Assembly: GCA_002457295.1 (NCBI GenBank)
Contig: NTKF01000001.1
Location: forward strand, 50,283-114,282
Source of the DNA: Flavobacteriales bacterium MED-G22
GTDB taxonomy: Bacteria > Bacteroidota > Bacteroidia > Flavobacteriales > Flavobacteriaceae
Length of the DNA stretch: 64,000 nt
Direction: 5' to 3'
Shown here piece by piece: positions 10,201 to 19,748 of the stretch. The translations under genes were made by a program, and so were the position numbers. Every line of letters starts with the position of its first letter. Positions within the stretch are counted from its first letter, which is position 1. The notes below the pieces were generated by a model. The model saw only the letters and a program-made list of their open reading frames with translations, searched no databases and was not told the DNA's origin.

Positions 10201-10305
10201 GATTTATCCGTAACAAACTTGTTTGACCAACAATATAGAACCTTCCCAAGAATGCCAGTTATCGGAAGAAGAGTTAATTTAAGAGCCACTTACAATTTAC
10301 AATAG
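7267..10305 (+). CDS. TonB-dependent outer-membrane receptor with carboxypeptidase-like N-domain
   Basis: A 1012-residue outer-membrane importer powered by TonB; substrate unknown. Signal peptide residues 1-24 (ends VHAQ), then a carboxypeptidase D regulatory-like domain (about 25-105, GSVMDAETQELIPGVNI), a plug domain (about 108-225, with LDEIVVSASRRSEK and DRVEVVRGAASALYG) and a beta-barrel ending in LRATYNLQ. It is not a SusC type and has no SusD neighbour. Two barrel loops are unusually long: about residues 560-665 (Gly/Pro/Ala-rich) and about 735-840 (Ala/Gln-rich, with VNAQVQASVQAQYEAQGIPQ). An intrinsic terminator follows 23 bases after the stop, so it is a single-gene transcript. Confidence 0.88.
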   Translation: MKHIYSFRVLTLLLLMFSAMTVHAQSTISGSVMDAETQELIPGVNIIVLGSNTGTTTDFDGNFLLNTSASPPFTLEISSIGFASQQIEVVSADQRIDVMLVPGQNLDEIVVSASRRSEKVLDAPASITILSSEELTNNANVNDPIRNLINVPGIQFQQQSANSINFEMRAGSGVFGTSVFPILDYRFLQSPASGSFFNAQSGLSNLDLDRVEVVRGAASALYGFGVESGVVHFFSKKAIDKPGTSVELIGGNLNTFSAAVRHAYANEKKTFGFKINAQYKRGDEFQLDPDLDGDFNDQINAATANGIFQPIVANGRIDPSQVPSTPILTQSELDPDGDGNSYLGQYESSSVNAHLEFRPNDNTEAVVSGGWNAGSFLVNQNQGPGVGAGNDYWAQARVNSGGFFGQISYNFNDGGEGKEPFYLYLTAQRIITKRSALEGQFQYNFEAKSFLDSNFTIGFDYRNIDVITDNTLFGQNEGKVDYVLYGFYGQGTSRFSDKLDLTYALRYDKPSFIDKGKIAPRVALVFKPNEKNSFRLSYNEATFGPSTLEMYLDFPVSIPAPGISDVWLSGQASAQNFDPNAPIEIIGGGGAVVPANTTDWPLAVPYGAVAGQVLPQLYAGVGASPSYAPLLPLVQNFFSTYVPSGTSGTIEGYNVYNGSPMPTAIGTPSALLGTTSSWEIGYKGFLGDKFALGIDVYTFSRTGSTQNTAIGPTFRLNNSSGIPADLGARVASDFASDPVISGAITQAVTNGVNAQVQASVQAQYEAQGIPQSIWATGAPEGALFPGSPAIPSVTDATAAAAAPFIAPAIEAASAEVQALVGGAFIQGGQGYLGAISSEFIGAIESQRVPQGDGITHISAGYRIFDNVTRSHWGSDISMEYFATDKLTFWGNASWLSQNEWIPGEEDDDGLPFPDFLNAPLFKYRLGATFTDRDGFQASLAFQHDDEFNSNQGFYAGTVQAKNLVDVSLGYKLTSGVKLDLSVTNLFDQQYRTFPRMPVIGRRVNLRATYNLQ

Positions 10306-10327
10306 CAACCTTTTAGTTGTTTAATGA

Positions 10328-10351
10328 AGGGGCTTTATAGCCCCTTTTTTT
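10328..10351 (+). terminator. intrinsic terminator after the TonB receptor gene
   Basis: AGGGGCT (10328-10334) pairs with AGCCCCT (10339-10345) around a 4-base loop TTTA/TTAT, followed by a run of T to 10351. Confidence 0.85.
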
Positions 10352-10368
10352 AGTAAAAAACCTAAAAA

Positions 10369-11941
<1,573 letters not shown>

Positions 11942-11945
11942 AACT

Positions 11946-12224
11946 ATGTATATTGATATTGTTTCGCCCGAAACTACTTTATTTAGTGGAGAAATACAGA
12001 GTATAACCGTTCCTGGAACGAAAGGCTCTTTTCAAATTTTAAACCAGCACGCTCCAATCGTTTCGACTCTAACAAAAGGGAAAGTCAAAATTCAAGGTGA
12101 ATTAAACCTCTCCGAAGAGGTGAGAGAAAAAATTGTTTTAGAAAATGACGGGCACTATTATTTCCCTATAAATTCAGGAGTTATTGAAATGAGAAATAAT
12201 AAAATAGTTTTGTTAGCAGAATAA
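11946..12224 (+). CDS. atpC: F1 ATP synthase epsilon subunit, short form
   Basis: A 92-residue subunit of the central stalk. It consists of the N-terminal beta-sandwich only (MYIDIVSPETTLFSGEIQSI and FQILNQHAPIVSTL); the C-terminal helical hairpin that inhibits ATP hydrolysis in other bacteria is missing. Short epsilon subunits are normal in Bacteroidota. The frame extends upstream to 11895 inside atpD, but the 4-base gap after the atpD stop and the usual family start support ATG at 11946. Cotranscribed with atpD. Confidence 0.92.
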   Translation: MYIDIVSPETTLFSGEIQSITVPGTKGSFQILNQHAPIVSTLTKGKVKIQGELNLSEEVREKIVLENDGHYYFPINSGVIEMRNNKIVLLAE

Positions 12225-12263
12225 GCTACTAAAGAAACGACTCCCTCAGGACCTCTTAAAATT

Positions 12264-14096
12264 ATGATTATGTTGCGTTTCATTGGGTCTACTTTTATTC
12301 TTTTTTGTAACACAATTCTACTTTATGGTCAGGGTGATAGTCTCAGTGTTTCACAACAATTAAAAGAAGTAGTTGTTTCAACCAATCGTATTGCTCTACC
12401 TTTCTCAAAGAATGAGCGCACTTTACAAATCATAACAGGAGAAACACTGCGCTCTAGTGGAGTACCCTCTGTTGCTGTTGCACTTCAACAAATTGCAGGA
12501 ATTGATATTCGTCAAAGGGGGACAGCAGGCACCCAAGCTGATCTTTATATTAGGGGAGGTAGCTTTGATCAAACTTTGCTTCTTGTAGACGGGATAAAGC
12601 TAGATGACGCTCAAACGGGACATCACACTCTCAATTTTTTGCCCCCTGTAGAAGTCATAGATCGAATTGAAATAATTAAAGGCCCAGCAGCTAGGGTATT
12701 TGGACAAAACGCTTTTACAGGTGCAATAAACATTATTACCAAAACAGATTATGAAACAGGAGGCAAATTGGGTATTCAATCAGGTGCCTTTGGACAATTG
12801 TTTTTAAATGGAAACTTTCAATATGCAGGAGAAAATGCTTCTTATTTAGTGCACCTTGGAAATAATAAATCAGATGGGTATCGGTATAATACAGACTTCA
12901 AAAACCAGCAGTATTTGATTCGAGCCAACCTCTTAAAGAAATCACAATCCCCTCTTCAATTCATTGCCAGTTTCACCGATCGTAAATTTGGAGCTAATGG
13001 CTTTTATGCCTCACCCCAAGCCAAAGATCAATATGAAGAAACCGAGGCTCAGTGGGCAGCTGTTCAAACTCAATGGCAAAAAGGCAATTGGATTTTCAGA
13101 CCACAATTATATTGGAGAGGGGGTGAAGATCATTATGTCTACATAAGAGAGAATCCAGCTATTTATGAAAATTTACATAAAACACAAAAAGTAGGTGGCT
13201 CTGTCAATGCAACCTATCAATCAAAGTTGGGTACTACAGGGTTAGGAGTAGATGTTTTTAGTAATACCATAAACAGTAATAATTTAGGCGATCGCAATAG
13301 GAGTGTATCGACCCTTTTTTTAGAACACCGGTTTTTGTTTTTGAAAAACCAATTATCAATAACACCTGGTGTTGCTTTCAACAGCTATAGCGATTTTGGT
13401 AATTTTTCCTACCCTGGTTTAGATATAGGTTGGACTTTTTCGCCAAAGATTATCCTATATGCTAACGCAGGTTATACTTATCGAATCCCCACCTATACTG
13501 ATCTTTTCTACAGCGACTTTACTACCCAAGGGAATAACAATCTTAAACCAGAGAAAGCCCTTACAGGAGAAGTAGGCTTTCGATATGGCACAGATAAGGC
13601 CCAATACTATTTGGCCTATTTTAATCGCAAAGCGAGTGATTTAATTGATTATGTCAAATTTGACGAAGCATCAAAGTGGGAGGCTAACAATATCCAAGAG
13701 CTAACCACCAACGGAATAGAAGCTGAATTCCAATGGCAATTTATTCTTGAGGGGCAACCCCAAAAACTCATCATGGGCTATGCTTTTCTCAATGATAATT
13801 TAGCCGAGGGTATAGTGCCCTATTCGAGATACAGCATCAATTCGTTAAAACATCACTTTACCGCCACCTACCAAGCCCAGTTTAGTGACCACTGGTATTT
13901 CTTTACAGCGATTAAATATGGTGAGAGACCCATCCAAGAAGGATACACCGTAATTGATTTTAATCTGGTTTGGAAACAAAAAAAGTGGGAATTAAACCTT
14001 ATGATTAATAACCTACTCGACACCCGCTACACAGAAACAAATTTAGTACCTATGCCAGGGCTCAATGCGCTTGTGGGAATCCAATTTCGTTTTTAG
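12264..14096 (+). CDS. TonB-dependent receptor, BtuB-like
   Basis: A 610-residue outer-membrane receptor. Signal peptide about residues 1-23 (ends LLYGQ). A TonB-box-like LKEVVVSTNRI comes next, then a plug with IAGIDIRQRGTAGTQADLYIRGG, LLLVDGIKLDD and EIIKGPAARVFGQNAFTGAI, and a beta-barrel ending in VGIQFRF. Size and plug motifs resemble the BtuB group for corrinoids, but no cobalamin gene or riboswitch is nearby, so the substrate is an inference. It follows atpC by 39 bases with no terminator seen between, so readthrough is possible. A second ATG at 12270 is an alternative start. Confidence 0.83.
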   Translation: MIMLRFIGSTFILFCNTILLYGQGDSLSVSQQLKEVVVSTNRIALPFSKNERTLQIITGETLRSSGVPSVAVALQQIAGIDIRQRGTAGTQADLYIRGGSFDQTLLLVDGIKLDDAQTGHHTLNFLPPVEVIDRIEIIKGPAARVFGQNAFTGAINIITKTDYETGGKLGIQSGAFGQLFLNGNFQYAGENASYLVHLGNNKSDGYRYNTDFKNQQYLIRANLLKKSQSPLQFIASFTDRKFGANGFYASPQAKDQYEETEAQWAAVQTQWQKGNWIFRPQLYWRGGEDHYVYIRENPAIYENLHKTQKVGGSVNATYQSKLGTTGLGVDVFSNTINSNNLGDRNRSVSTLFLEHRFLFLKNQLSITPGVAFNSYSDFGNFSYPGLDIGWTFSPKIILYANAGYTYRIPTYTDLFYSDFTTQGNNNLKPEKALTGEVGFRYGTDKAQYYLAYFNRKASDLIDYVKFDEASKWEANNIQELTTNGIEAEFQWQFILEGQPQKLIMGYAFLNDNLAEGIVPYSRYSINSLKHHFTATYQAQFSDHWYFFTAIKYGERPIQEGYTVIDFNLVWKQKKWELNLMINNLLDTRYTETNLVPMPGLNALVGIQFRF

Positions 14097-14098
14097 AA

Positions 14099-14560
14099 TC
14101 ACGAATTTAAGGCGGTATAAATCCGGTCTTTTTCCCAACCTCGATAGAGCAGATAATCCATTATCTTTCTTTTTTGGATTAGTGGTGAATAATGCTTTAC
14201 CATTTTTTTTCTTTTTTCAAAAAGGGACGAAAAAGTTTCCTCATAGTCGGCTTCATTTATTTCTAATAGAGCCTTGTTGCAATTATAGTCGCTTATATTT
14301 CTTTTTTTTAACTCCAATAAAATTCTATTCTTTCCCCATTTTTTTTGATTAAATTTTCCGCGTGCAAAGCCACATGCAAAACGTGTTTCATTTAAAAAAT
14401 CTTGTTCAATGAGATAACTCACAATAGCTTCTGAAGTAGATTTAGATATCCCTAGGCTGTAGAGTTTTGCCCAAGCCTCTTGGTGGCATCGCTCTTGATA
14501 AATACAAAACCGCTCCAATTTTTTTCGTGCCTCTGTTGGCAAAAATTCTGGCTTTGGCAT
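14099..14560 (-). CDS. recX: RecX family regulatory protein
   Basis: A 153-residue cytosolic protein, normal size for RecX, which caps and limits RecA filaments. It is made of helical repeats; the central RecX signature appears as DFLNETRFACGFARGKFNQK followed by KWGKNRI and a third repeat ending in YRGWEKDRIYTAL. It is convergent with the BtuB-like receptor, with 2 bases between stop codons. recA is not in the window. Confidence 0.85.
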   Translation of the reverse strand: MPKPEFLPTEARKKLERFCIYQERCHQEAWAKLYSLGISKSTSEAIVSYLIEQDFLNETRFACGFARGKFNQKKWGKNRILLELKKRNISDYNCNKALLEINEADYEETFSSLFEKRKKMVKHYSPLIQKRKIMDYLLYRGWEKDRIYTALNS

Positions 14561-14635
14561 CGTTAAAATTAAATGTATTTTAAATATAAGGTATTGATAG
14601 AATATTTAGGAATGCAGTGATTTAAAAATTCATTC

Positions 14636-14665
14636 AAAAAAAAACCGCCCCTGGTTAGAGGCGGT
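14636..14665 (-). terminator. intrinsic terminator after rng
   Basis: On the minus strand ACCGCC (14665-14660) pairs with GGCGGT (14649-14644), followed by a nine-base T run (plus-strand A 14636-14644). It begins 13 bases after the rng stop codon. Confidence 0.85.
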
Positions 14666-14677
14666 AGTGTATTGATA

Positions 14678-16231
14678 TTAACTGCGGAGTAGTTTTCTTT
14701 TTTTATTGAGAAAATGAAACTCCAAATAACGGTAAGCGTGGCGTGGTATAATGCGGATCCACTTTTGATATTTAAAATACCATTGCGTACGAACGGATGG
14801 AAGTCCTTGCAATAGATAGGCGGCTACAAAAGGATGAACGTGTAAAAAATACATTTCGCCTTTGTTGCGCTTATTCTTAGTAATCTTACTAAGCTCTGTG
14901 TTGATTTTGTCAATTAAAACGACTGGTGCTTCAACCTCACCTGATCCGTTAGGATTGGGTTCTTTGGTTTTAATATTCATCTCGGGGCGCACCCTTTGTC
15001 TAGTAATTTGTATGAGTCCAAAACGGCTAGGAGGCAGAATTTTATGTTTTGTTCTGTCTTCTTGCATTTCCTTTTGAAGGTGTTCAAACAGTTTTTTTCG
15101 ATTAGCATTCGTATTGAGATCGATAAAATCGACTACAATTATACCTCCCATATCACGCAATCGTAATTGTCTAGCAATTTCGGAGGCGGCAATCATATTC
15201 ACTTCCATTGCGGTGTCTTCTTGACTTTTTGATCGGTTAGAACGATTACCACTGTTTACATCTATCACATGTAATGCTTCTGTGTGTTCAATAACCAAGT
15301 AGGCTCCCTTTTGCATGGAAACTGTTTTTCCAAAAGCATTTTTAATTTGCTTGTCAACACCAAATTTTTCAAAAATAGGAATGTGGTTGTTATAGATTTT
15401 TACAATCCCTTGTTTTTTTGGTGCAATGCTAGAAAGATAAGTTTTGATTTCTTGATGCATAATGCGATCATCAACATGAATTCCCGTAAAATGATCGTCA
15501 AAAATATCTCTTAAAATGGATGAAGAGCGATTGATTTCGCTCAACACTTTTGAGGGAAACGTCTCTATTGATTTTAATTTTAAAGACAATTCCTTCCAAC
15601 GTTTTAACAATTGTTGCAAGTCAGCATCTAGAGCAGCCACTTTTTGATCTTTTGCTACTGTTCTAATGATGATACCAAATCCTTTTGGACGTATACTTTG
15701 GACTAACTTTTTTAATCTGTTCTTTTCGTTGCGATCTTCAATTTTCTGTGAAATTGAAATTCTATCTGAAAAAGGCATGAGGACCATAAATCGACCAGCT
15801 AATGAAATCTCAGAGCTCAAACGAGGCCCCTTAGTTGAAATGGGCTCTTTGACCACTTGAACTAGAAGGGTCTGTTTAGCGTTCAGCACATCACTTACTA
15901 GACCGTCTTTCTCTATATCTTTTTCGTAACGAAAATTTCTTAAAAAATAATCTTTGCTTTTACCTGTACTTACCTGTTTAATGTATTTAAAAAGTGACGG
16001 AAACTTAGGCCCAAGGTCGTGATAGTGTAAAAAACCATCTTTTTCATGCCCCACATTGACAAAGGCGGCATTGAGACCCTGAACAGGTTTTCGAATTTTA
16101 GCAACAAAAATGTCGCCTACCGAAAATTTGTTATCCTCAACTTCTTTATTTAGCTCAATTAATTTTCCATCCTTGAGCAGTGCAAAATCAACAACAGAGG
16201 AATTTGAACGTATAATTAATTCTTTATTCAC
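14678..16231 (-). CDS. rng: ribonuclease E/G family endoribonuclease
   Basis: A 517-residue endoribonuclease that matures rRNA and starts mRNA decay; length fits RNase G rather than the longer RNase E. An S1 RNA-binding domain lies at about residues 37-120 (GDIFVAKIRKPVQGLNAAFV). The catalytic domain has the two metal-binding aspartates in HVIDVNSGN (about 324) and GIIVVDFIDLN (about 367), 43 residues apart as in E. coli. The start is GTG, fixed by MNKELIIRSNSS. It is downstream of an HU gene and a 29-codon basic gene on the same strand and is preceded by a hairpin-rich leader. Confidence 0.95.
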   Translation of the reverse strand: MNKELIIRSNSSVVDFALLKDGKLIELNKEVEDNKFSVGDIFVAKIRKPVQGLNAAFVNVGHEKDGFLHYHDLGPKFPSLFKYIKQVSTGKSKDYFLRNFRYEKDIEKDGLVSDVLNAKQTLLVQVVKEPISTKGPRLSSEISLAGRFMVLMPFSDRISISQKIEDRNEKNRLKKLVQSIRPKGFGIIIRTVAKDQKVAALDADLQQLLKRWKELSLKLKSIETFPSKVLSEINRSSSILRDIFDDHFTGIHVDDRIMHQEIKTYLSSIAPKKQGIVKIYNNHIPIFEKFGVDKQIKNAFGKTVSMQKGAYLVIEHTEALHVIDVNSGNRSNRSKSQEDTAMEVNMIAASEIARQLRLRDMGGIIVVDFIDLNTNANRKKLFEHLQKEMQEDRTKHKILPPSRFGLIQITRQRVRPEMNIKTKEPNPNGSGEVEAPVVLIDKINTELSKITKNKRNKGEMYFLHVHPFVAAYLLQGLPSVRTQWYFKYQKWIRIIPRHAYRYLEFHFLNKKRKLLRS

Positions 16232-16248
16232 TCTGATAAAATTTTTGC

Positions 16249-16328
16249 CAAAGGCATAGCCTTTGACGGATTAAACATATTTTTCAGGATTTTCCTGAGG
16301 CTTCAATTTTATTTGAAACCATTTTCAA
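16249..16328 (-). promoter_or_regulatory. structured leader of rng: three perfect hairpins
   Basis: Three perfect stem-loops stand in a row in the minus-strand RNA upstream of the rng GTG: TTGAAA/TTTCAA at 16328-16313 (4-base loop), TCAGGA/TCCTGA at 16298-16284 (3-base loop) and CAAAGGC/GCCTTTG at 16265-16249 (3-base loop). The last ends 17 bases before the start codon. An imperfect fourth lies at 16350-16367 over the stop of the small gene. None has a T run, so they do not look like terminators. RNase E messages are known to be autoregulated through leader structure; the same here is an inference. Confidence 0.5.
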
Positions 16329-16365
16329 TGAACTTTGGTAAATGTTTTAAGTGTCTTGCCAAACA

Positions 16366-16455
16366 CTATTTTTTCTTGTGGCGATTGGCTCGTCTACGTT
16401 TTTTTCGCTTATGAGTTGCTACCTTATGTCTTTTTCTTTTTTTACCACTTGGCAT
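16366..16455 (-). CDS. 29-residue very basic small protein, possibly ribosome-associated
   Basis: A short ORF between HU and rng on the same strand, starting at ATG 16455. The product begins MPSGKKRKRHKVATHKRKKR and ends NRHKKK; more than half of its residues are Lys, Arg or His and it has no acidic residue. Tiny proteins of this composition occur next to rng in other Bacteroidota, and the composition is that of small ribosomal or nucleic-acid-binding proteins. It begins 32 bases after the HU stop codon. Its exact role is not established here. Confidence 0.8.
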   Translation of the reverse strand: MPSGKKRKRHKVATHKRKKRRRANRHKKK

Positions 16456-16487
16456 AGATAGAAAATTTAAGTATTAAATTATATTTT

Positions 16488-16778
16488 TTATGATACAGGA
16501 ACTTTTGATTTTACTCCATGTAAAAACGTTTTTGCTGGTTTAAATGAAGGAATGTTATGGGCAGGAATTTGAACAGCCACATTTTTTGAAATATTTCTTC
16601 CAGTTTTAGCAGCTCTTGTTTTAATAATAAAACTACCAAACCCCCTTAAGTAAACATTTTCACCTTTTTCAAGTGCACCTTTGATTTCTCTCATGAATTT
16701 TTCAACTGTTGCTTGAGCATCTGTTTTGTCTATGCCCAAGTCATCTGAAATGTTTGAAACGATGTCTGCTTTGGTCAT
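16488..16778 (-). CDS. HU family DNA-binding protein
   Basis: A 96-residue nucleoid protein that bends DNA as a dimer. It starts MTKADIVSNISDDLGI and carries the core VYLRGFGSFIIKTRAAKTGRN and the DNA-binding arm region ending IPSFKPAKTF. The frame extends upstream to 16826, but this extension runs through the -7 box at 16824-16831 and is not family-like, so ATG 16778 is used. It is the first gene of the probable HU-small protein-rng unit. Confidence 0.93.
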   Translation of the reverse strand: MTKADIVSNISDDLGIDKTDAQATVEKFMREIKGALEKGENVYLRGFGSFIIKTRAAKTGRNISKNVAVQIPAHNIPSFKPAKTFLHGVKSKVPVS

Positions 16779-16823
16779 TTTTATATAAATTTTTGATATT
16801 TTATTTCCGTTTATAAAGGCTCG

Positions 16824-16831
16824 CAAATATA
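16824..16831 (-). promoter_or_regulatory. -7 box upstream of the HU gene
   Basis: The minus strand reads TATATTTG, a perfect TAnnTTTG match, leaving a leader of about 40 bases before the HU ATG. It lies in the divergent region shared with mutY. No TTG was found at -33. Confidence 0.5.
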
Positions 16832-16876
16832 TAAATAAAATTATAAAACCCTCTGTTTAAAGTTTTTATATTATAC

Positions 16877-17935
16877 TTGACGCTTAAAAAAAGGAATCTT
16901 ATTTTGTCTTGGACAACACTTTTATTAGAATGGTATTCCACCCACCAAAGAAATTTTCCTTGGCGAGAAACAACGGACCCCTATAAGGTCTGGTTGTCAG
17001 AAATTATATTACAACAAACTAGAACACAACAGGGGTTACCATTCTATTTAAAGTTCATAGGTGCTTTTCCAACAATAAATAAACTTGCTCAAGCGCATGA
17101 AACAGAGGTTTTAAAACTATGGCAAGGTTTAGGGTATTATAGCCGAGCAAGAAATTTGTTAACCACTGCTAAAACGATTGTTAATGAACATGCTGGGCAA
17201 TTTCCATCTAATTTTGATGAATTGTTACAACTCAAGGGTGTGGGAGATTATACGGCAAGTGCCATTGCTTCCATTTGTTTTGACCAACCACAAGCTGTTG
17301 TTGATGGCAATGTTTATCGTCTCTTATCAAGATGTTTTGGCATCGATGAACCAATCAATACTTCAGTTTCATTTACACTTTTTAAAAGCAAAGCACAACA
17401 ATTAATGGATCCTAAACAACCAGGTAATTTTAACCAAGCATTAATGGAGTTTGGGGCTCTCCAATGCATTCCTAAAAACCCAAACTGTTCTCAATGTGTT
17501 TTTCAATCTTCGTGCTATGCCTTTCAAAATGAAAAAGTTCACACCCTGCCAGTTAAATTAAAAAGGATTAAAATTCAAAAACGGTACTTCAATTACTTGG
17601 TTTTTTTAGATAAAACAAATCAGTTTATTTTAGAACAGCGTTTTTCAAAAGGAATCTGGCAACAACTCTATCAATTTCCTCTTTGGGAGTCCAATAAGAA
17701 TTTAAAAAAGCTACCAGCTGAAGCGAAGAAAAAGATAAATGATGCTTTCTCATGGAAGAAATGGAACAAAACACCAATTCTTCATAAGCTGAGTCATCAA
17801 GAATTGCACCTTACTTTTTGGATTGCTAAAAGTGAAAAAAAACATAATCAGGGGGTTACCCATAATGATCTGCAAGACTATCCCGTTCCTGTTGCTCTTC
17901 AAAACTTTATCAATGAATTTTTCGAAAATTCCTAA
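16877..17935 (+). CDS. mutY: A/G-specific adenine DNA glycosylase
   Basis: A 352-residue base-excision repair enzyme that removes adenine mispaired with 8-oxoguanine. The N-terminal helix-hairpin-helix glycosylase domain has PWRETTDPYKVWLSEIILQQ and LLQLKGVGDYTASAI; the catalytic Asp is in AVVDGNVYRLLSR. An iron-sulfur loop follows (CIPKNPNCSQCVFQSSC, about residues 197-213, C-x6-C-x2-C-x5-C), then a NUDIX-like C-terminal domain. The start is a TTG (16877); another TTG at 16904 would give MSWTTLLLEWY, equally compatible with the family. ssb follows after 46 bases. Confidence 0.93.
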   Translation: MTLKKRNLILSWTTLLLEWYSTHQRNFPWRETTDPYKVWLSEIILQQTRTQQGLPFYLKFIGAFPTINKLAQAHETEVLKLWQGLGYYSRARNLLTTAKTIVNEHAGQFPSNFDELLQLKGVGDYTASAIASICFDQPQAVVDGNVYRLLSRCFGIDEPINTSVSFTLFKSKAQQLMDPKQPGNFNQALMEFGALQCIPKNPNCSQCVFQSSCYAFQNEKVHTLPVKLKRIKIQKRYFNYLVFLDKTNQFILEQRFSKGIWQQLYQFPLWESNKNLKKLPAEAKKKINDAFSWKKWNKTPILHKLSHQELHLTFWIAKSEKKHNQGVTHNDLQDYPVPVALQNFINEFFENS

Positions 17936-17981
17936 CGATTTTTTAAATTTACTACAGAGTTAATCCCAAAAATTTAGAATC

Positions 17982-18410
17982 ATGAGCGGTACACTAAACA
18001 AAGTTATGTTGATAGGTCATCTAGGTGACGACGTTAAAATGCATTATTTTGACAATGGTGGAGCCTTAGGACGCTTCCCCCTTGCAACAAACGAAACCTA
18101 CACCAATAAGTCAACTGGTGAGAAAGTGACAAACACAGACTGGCACAATATTGTTGTGCGAAACAAAGCAGCAGAAGTTTGCGAGAAGTATCTCAGCAAA
18201 GGAGATAAGGTATATATTGAAGGAAGAATCAAGACGCGCAAGTGGACAGGAGAAGATGGCAATGATCGTTATACAACCGAAATCAATGTTGATGATTTTA
18301 CTTTTTTAAGTAATAAAGGAGGAGAAATTTCGGGAGAAAAAGGCTCTTCAAATGAAACTTCACCTTCTGTAAGTCAAGAAGTACCACCTGATGATGATCT
18401 ACCCTTTTAA
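17982..18410 (+). CDS. ssb: single-stranded DNA-binding protein
   Basis: A 142-residue SSB. It has one OB fold starting MSGTLNKVMLIGHLGDDVKM with the conserved TDWHNIVV and YLSKGDKVYIEGRIKTRKW, a short Ser/Gly-rich linker, and the acidic tip DDDLPF that binds repair and replication partners. It sits between mutY and gldE, the order commonly seen in Flavobacteria. gldE begins 10 bases downstream. Confidence 0.95.
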   Translation: MSGTLNKVMLIGHLGDDVKMHYFDNGGALGRFPLATNETYTNKSTGEKVTNTDWHNIVVRNKAAEVCEKYLSKGDKVYIEGRIKTRKWTGEDGNDRYTTEINVDDFTFLSNKGGEISGEKGSSNETSPSVSQEVPPDDDLPF

Positions 18411-18420
18411 TTTTTTTTGA

Positions 18421-19746
18421 TTGGATCCTGAACCCATAACCGTATACGCATTTAGCTTTTGGAATGAGAGTTTTTCTTTGCTCATTCAATCTTTTTTAGT
18501 CGTTTTGTTGTTAATCCTATCGGCTTTAGTTTCAGGTGCTGAAGTGGCATTCTTTTCTCTGACCCCCAAGCTGTGGGAAGAAAAACTACGTAAAACAAGA
18601 GCAGCAGTTCGTATTGAAGGGTTATTAGATCGTCCTAAAAGATTATTGGCCACCATATTGATCGCAAATAATTTTATCAATATTGCAATTGTATTACTTT
18701 TTGCTTCTCTGCGACAATTTTATATGACGGGCATTGAGAATGAAACACTTCAGTTGGTTATTGATATTGGAATTATTACAGCAATTATTCTAATTTTTGG
18801 AGAAATTTTACCAAAAATTTATGCCAACCGAAATGCCTTAAATTTTGCACGTTTGATGGCCTTGCCCATCAGTGTTTTAGATCGATATTTTTTATTTTGG
18901 CTAACGGTGCCCATGAGCAAAACTACTGGGTTTTTAGAAGATCGTTTAGGCCAGAAGAGAAAGGGATTTTCGGTTGATAATCTCTCCAAGGCTTTGGAGC
19001 TTACTTCTGATCATGAGACCACCCAAGAAGAACAAAAAATTTTAGAGGGAATTGTGAATTTTGGTAACACAGACACCAAGCAAGTGATGTGTCCTAGAAT
19101 TGACATTTTTGCTTTAGCCGACACAACTTCATTTACAGAAGTCTTAGAACAAATTACAGAAAAAGGGTATTCAAGAATTCCAGTTTATAAGGATAAATTA
19201 GATGAAATAACAGGCATTCTCTATGTAAAAGACTTACTACCACATCTTGAAAAAAAGAAATTTGATTGGAAGAAACTGCTCAAATCCCCCTATTATGTTC
19301 CTGAAAATAAAAAACTAGATGATTTACTACACGATTTTCAAAGCAAAAAGATGCATATGGCAATTGTAGTTGATGAATATGGAGGTACATCAGGGCTTAT
19401 AACTCTTGAAGATATACTAGAAGAAATTGTCGGAGAGATTAGTGACGAATTTGATGAGGATGCCTTGAGATATTCTAGAATCGATAATAATACTTTTGTT
19501 TTTGAAGGAAAAATTAACATTAAAGACTTTGTCAAGGTAATTGAATTGCAGCAGGAAGAATTTTTTGATGACATTAAAGGAGAAGCAGAAACACTCGCTG
19601 GACTGTTGTTGGAGCTAGCACAGAAATTACCTCGAAAAGGACAAAAAATTCATTTTAAGGGATTTCAATTCACTATTGAAGAGGTTGATCGAAAAAGAAT
19701 TGTTCAAGTAAAAGTATATGTTCCTAAATCAATAATTTCAAATTGA
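18421..19746 (+). CDS. gldE: gliding motility-associated protein GldE
   Basis: A 441-residue membrane protein of the HlyC/CorC type. Order: DUF21 transmembrane domain (about residues 20-190, with ILSALVSGAEVAFFSL), a pair of CBS domains (about 205-335, with MCPRIDIFAL and MAIVVDEYGGTSGLITLEDI) and a C-terminal CorC_HlyC domain (about 350-440). GldE is linked to gliding and T9SS function in Flavobacterium through its partner GldD. The start is TTG (MDPEPI), which agrees with the usual family N-terminus. gldD starts 2 bases after the stop. Confidence 0.92.
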   Translation: MDPEPITVYAFSFWNESFSLLIQSFLVVLLLILSALVSGAEVAFFSLTPKLWEEKLRKTRAAVRIEGLLDRPKRLLATILIANNFINIAIVLLFASLRQFYMTGIENETLQLVIDIGIITAIILIFGEILPKIYANRNALNFARLMALPISVLDRYFLFWLTVPMSKTTGFLEDRLGQKRKGFSVDNLSKALELTSDHETTQEEQKILEGIVNFGNTDTKQVMCPRIDIFALADTTSFTEVLEQITEKGYSRIPVYKDKLDEITGILYVKDLLPHLEKKKFDWKKLLKSPYYVPENKKLDDLLHDFQSKKMHMAIVVDEYGGTSGLITLEDILEEIVGEISDEFDEDALRYSRIDNNTFVFEGKINIKDFVKVIELQQEEFFDDIKGEAETLAGLLLELAQKLPRKGQKIHFKGFQFTIEEVDRKRIVQVKVYVPKSIISN

Positions 19747-19748
19747 GG

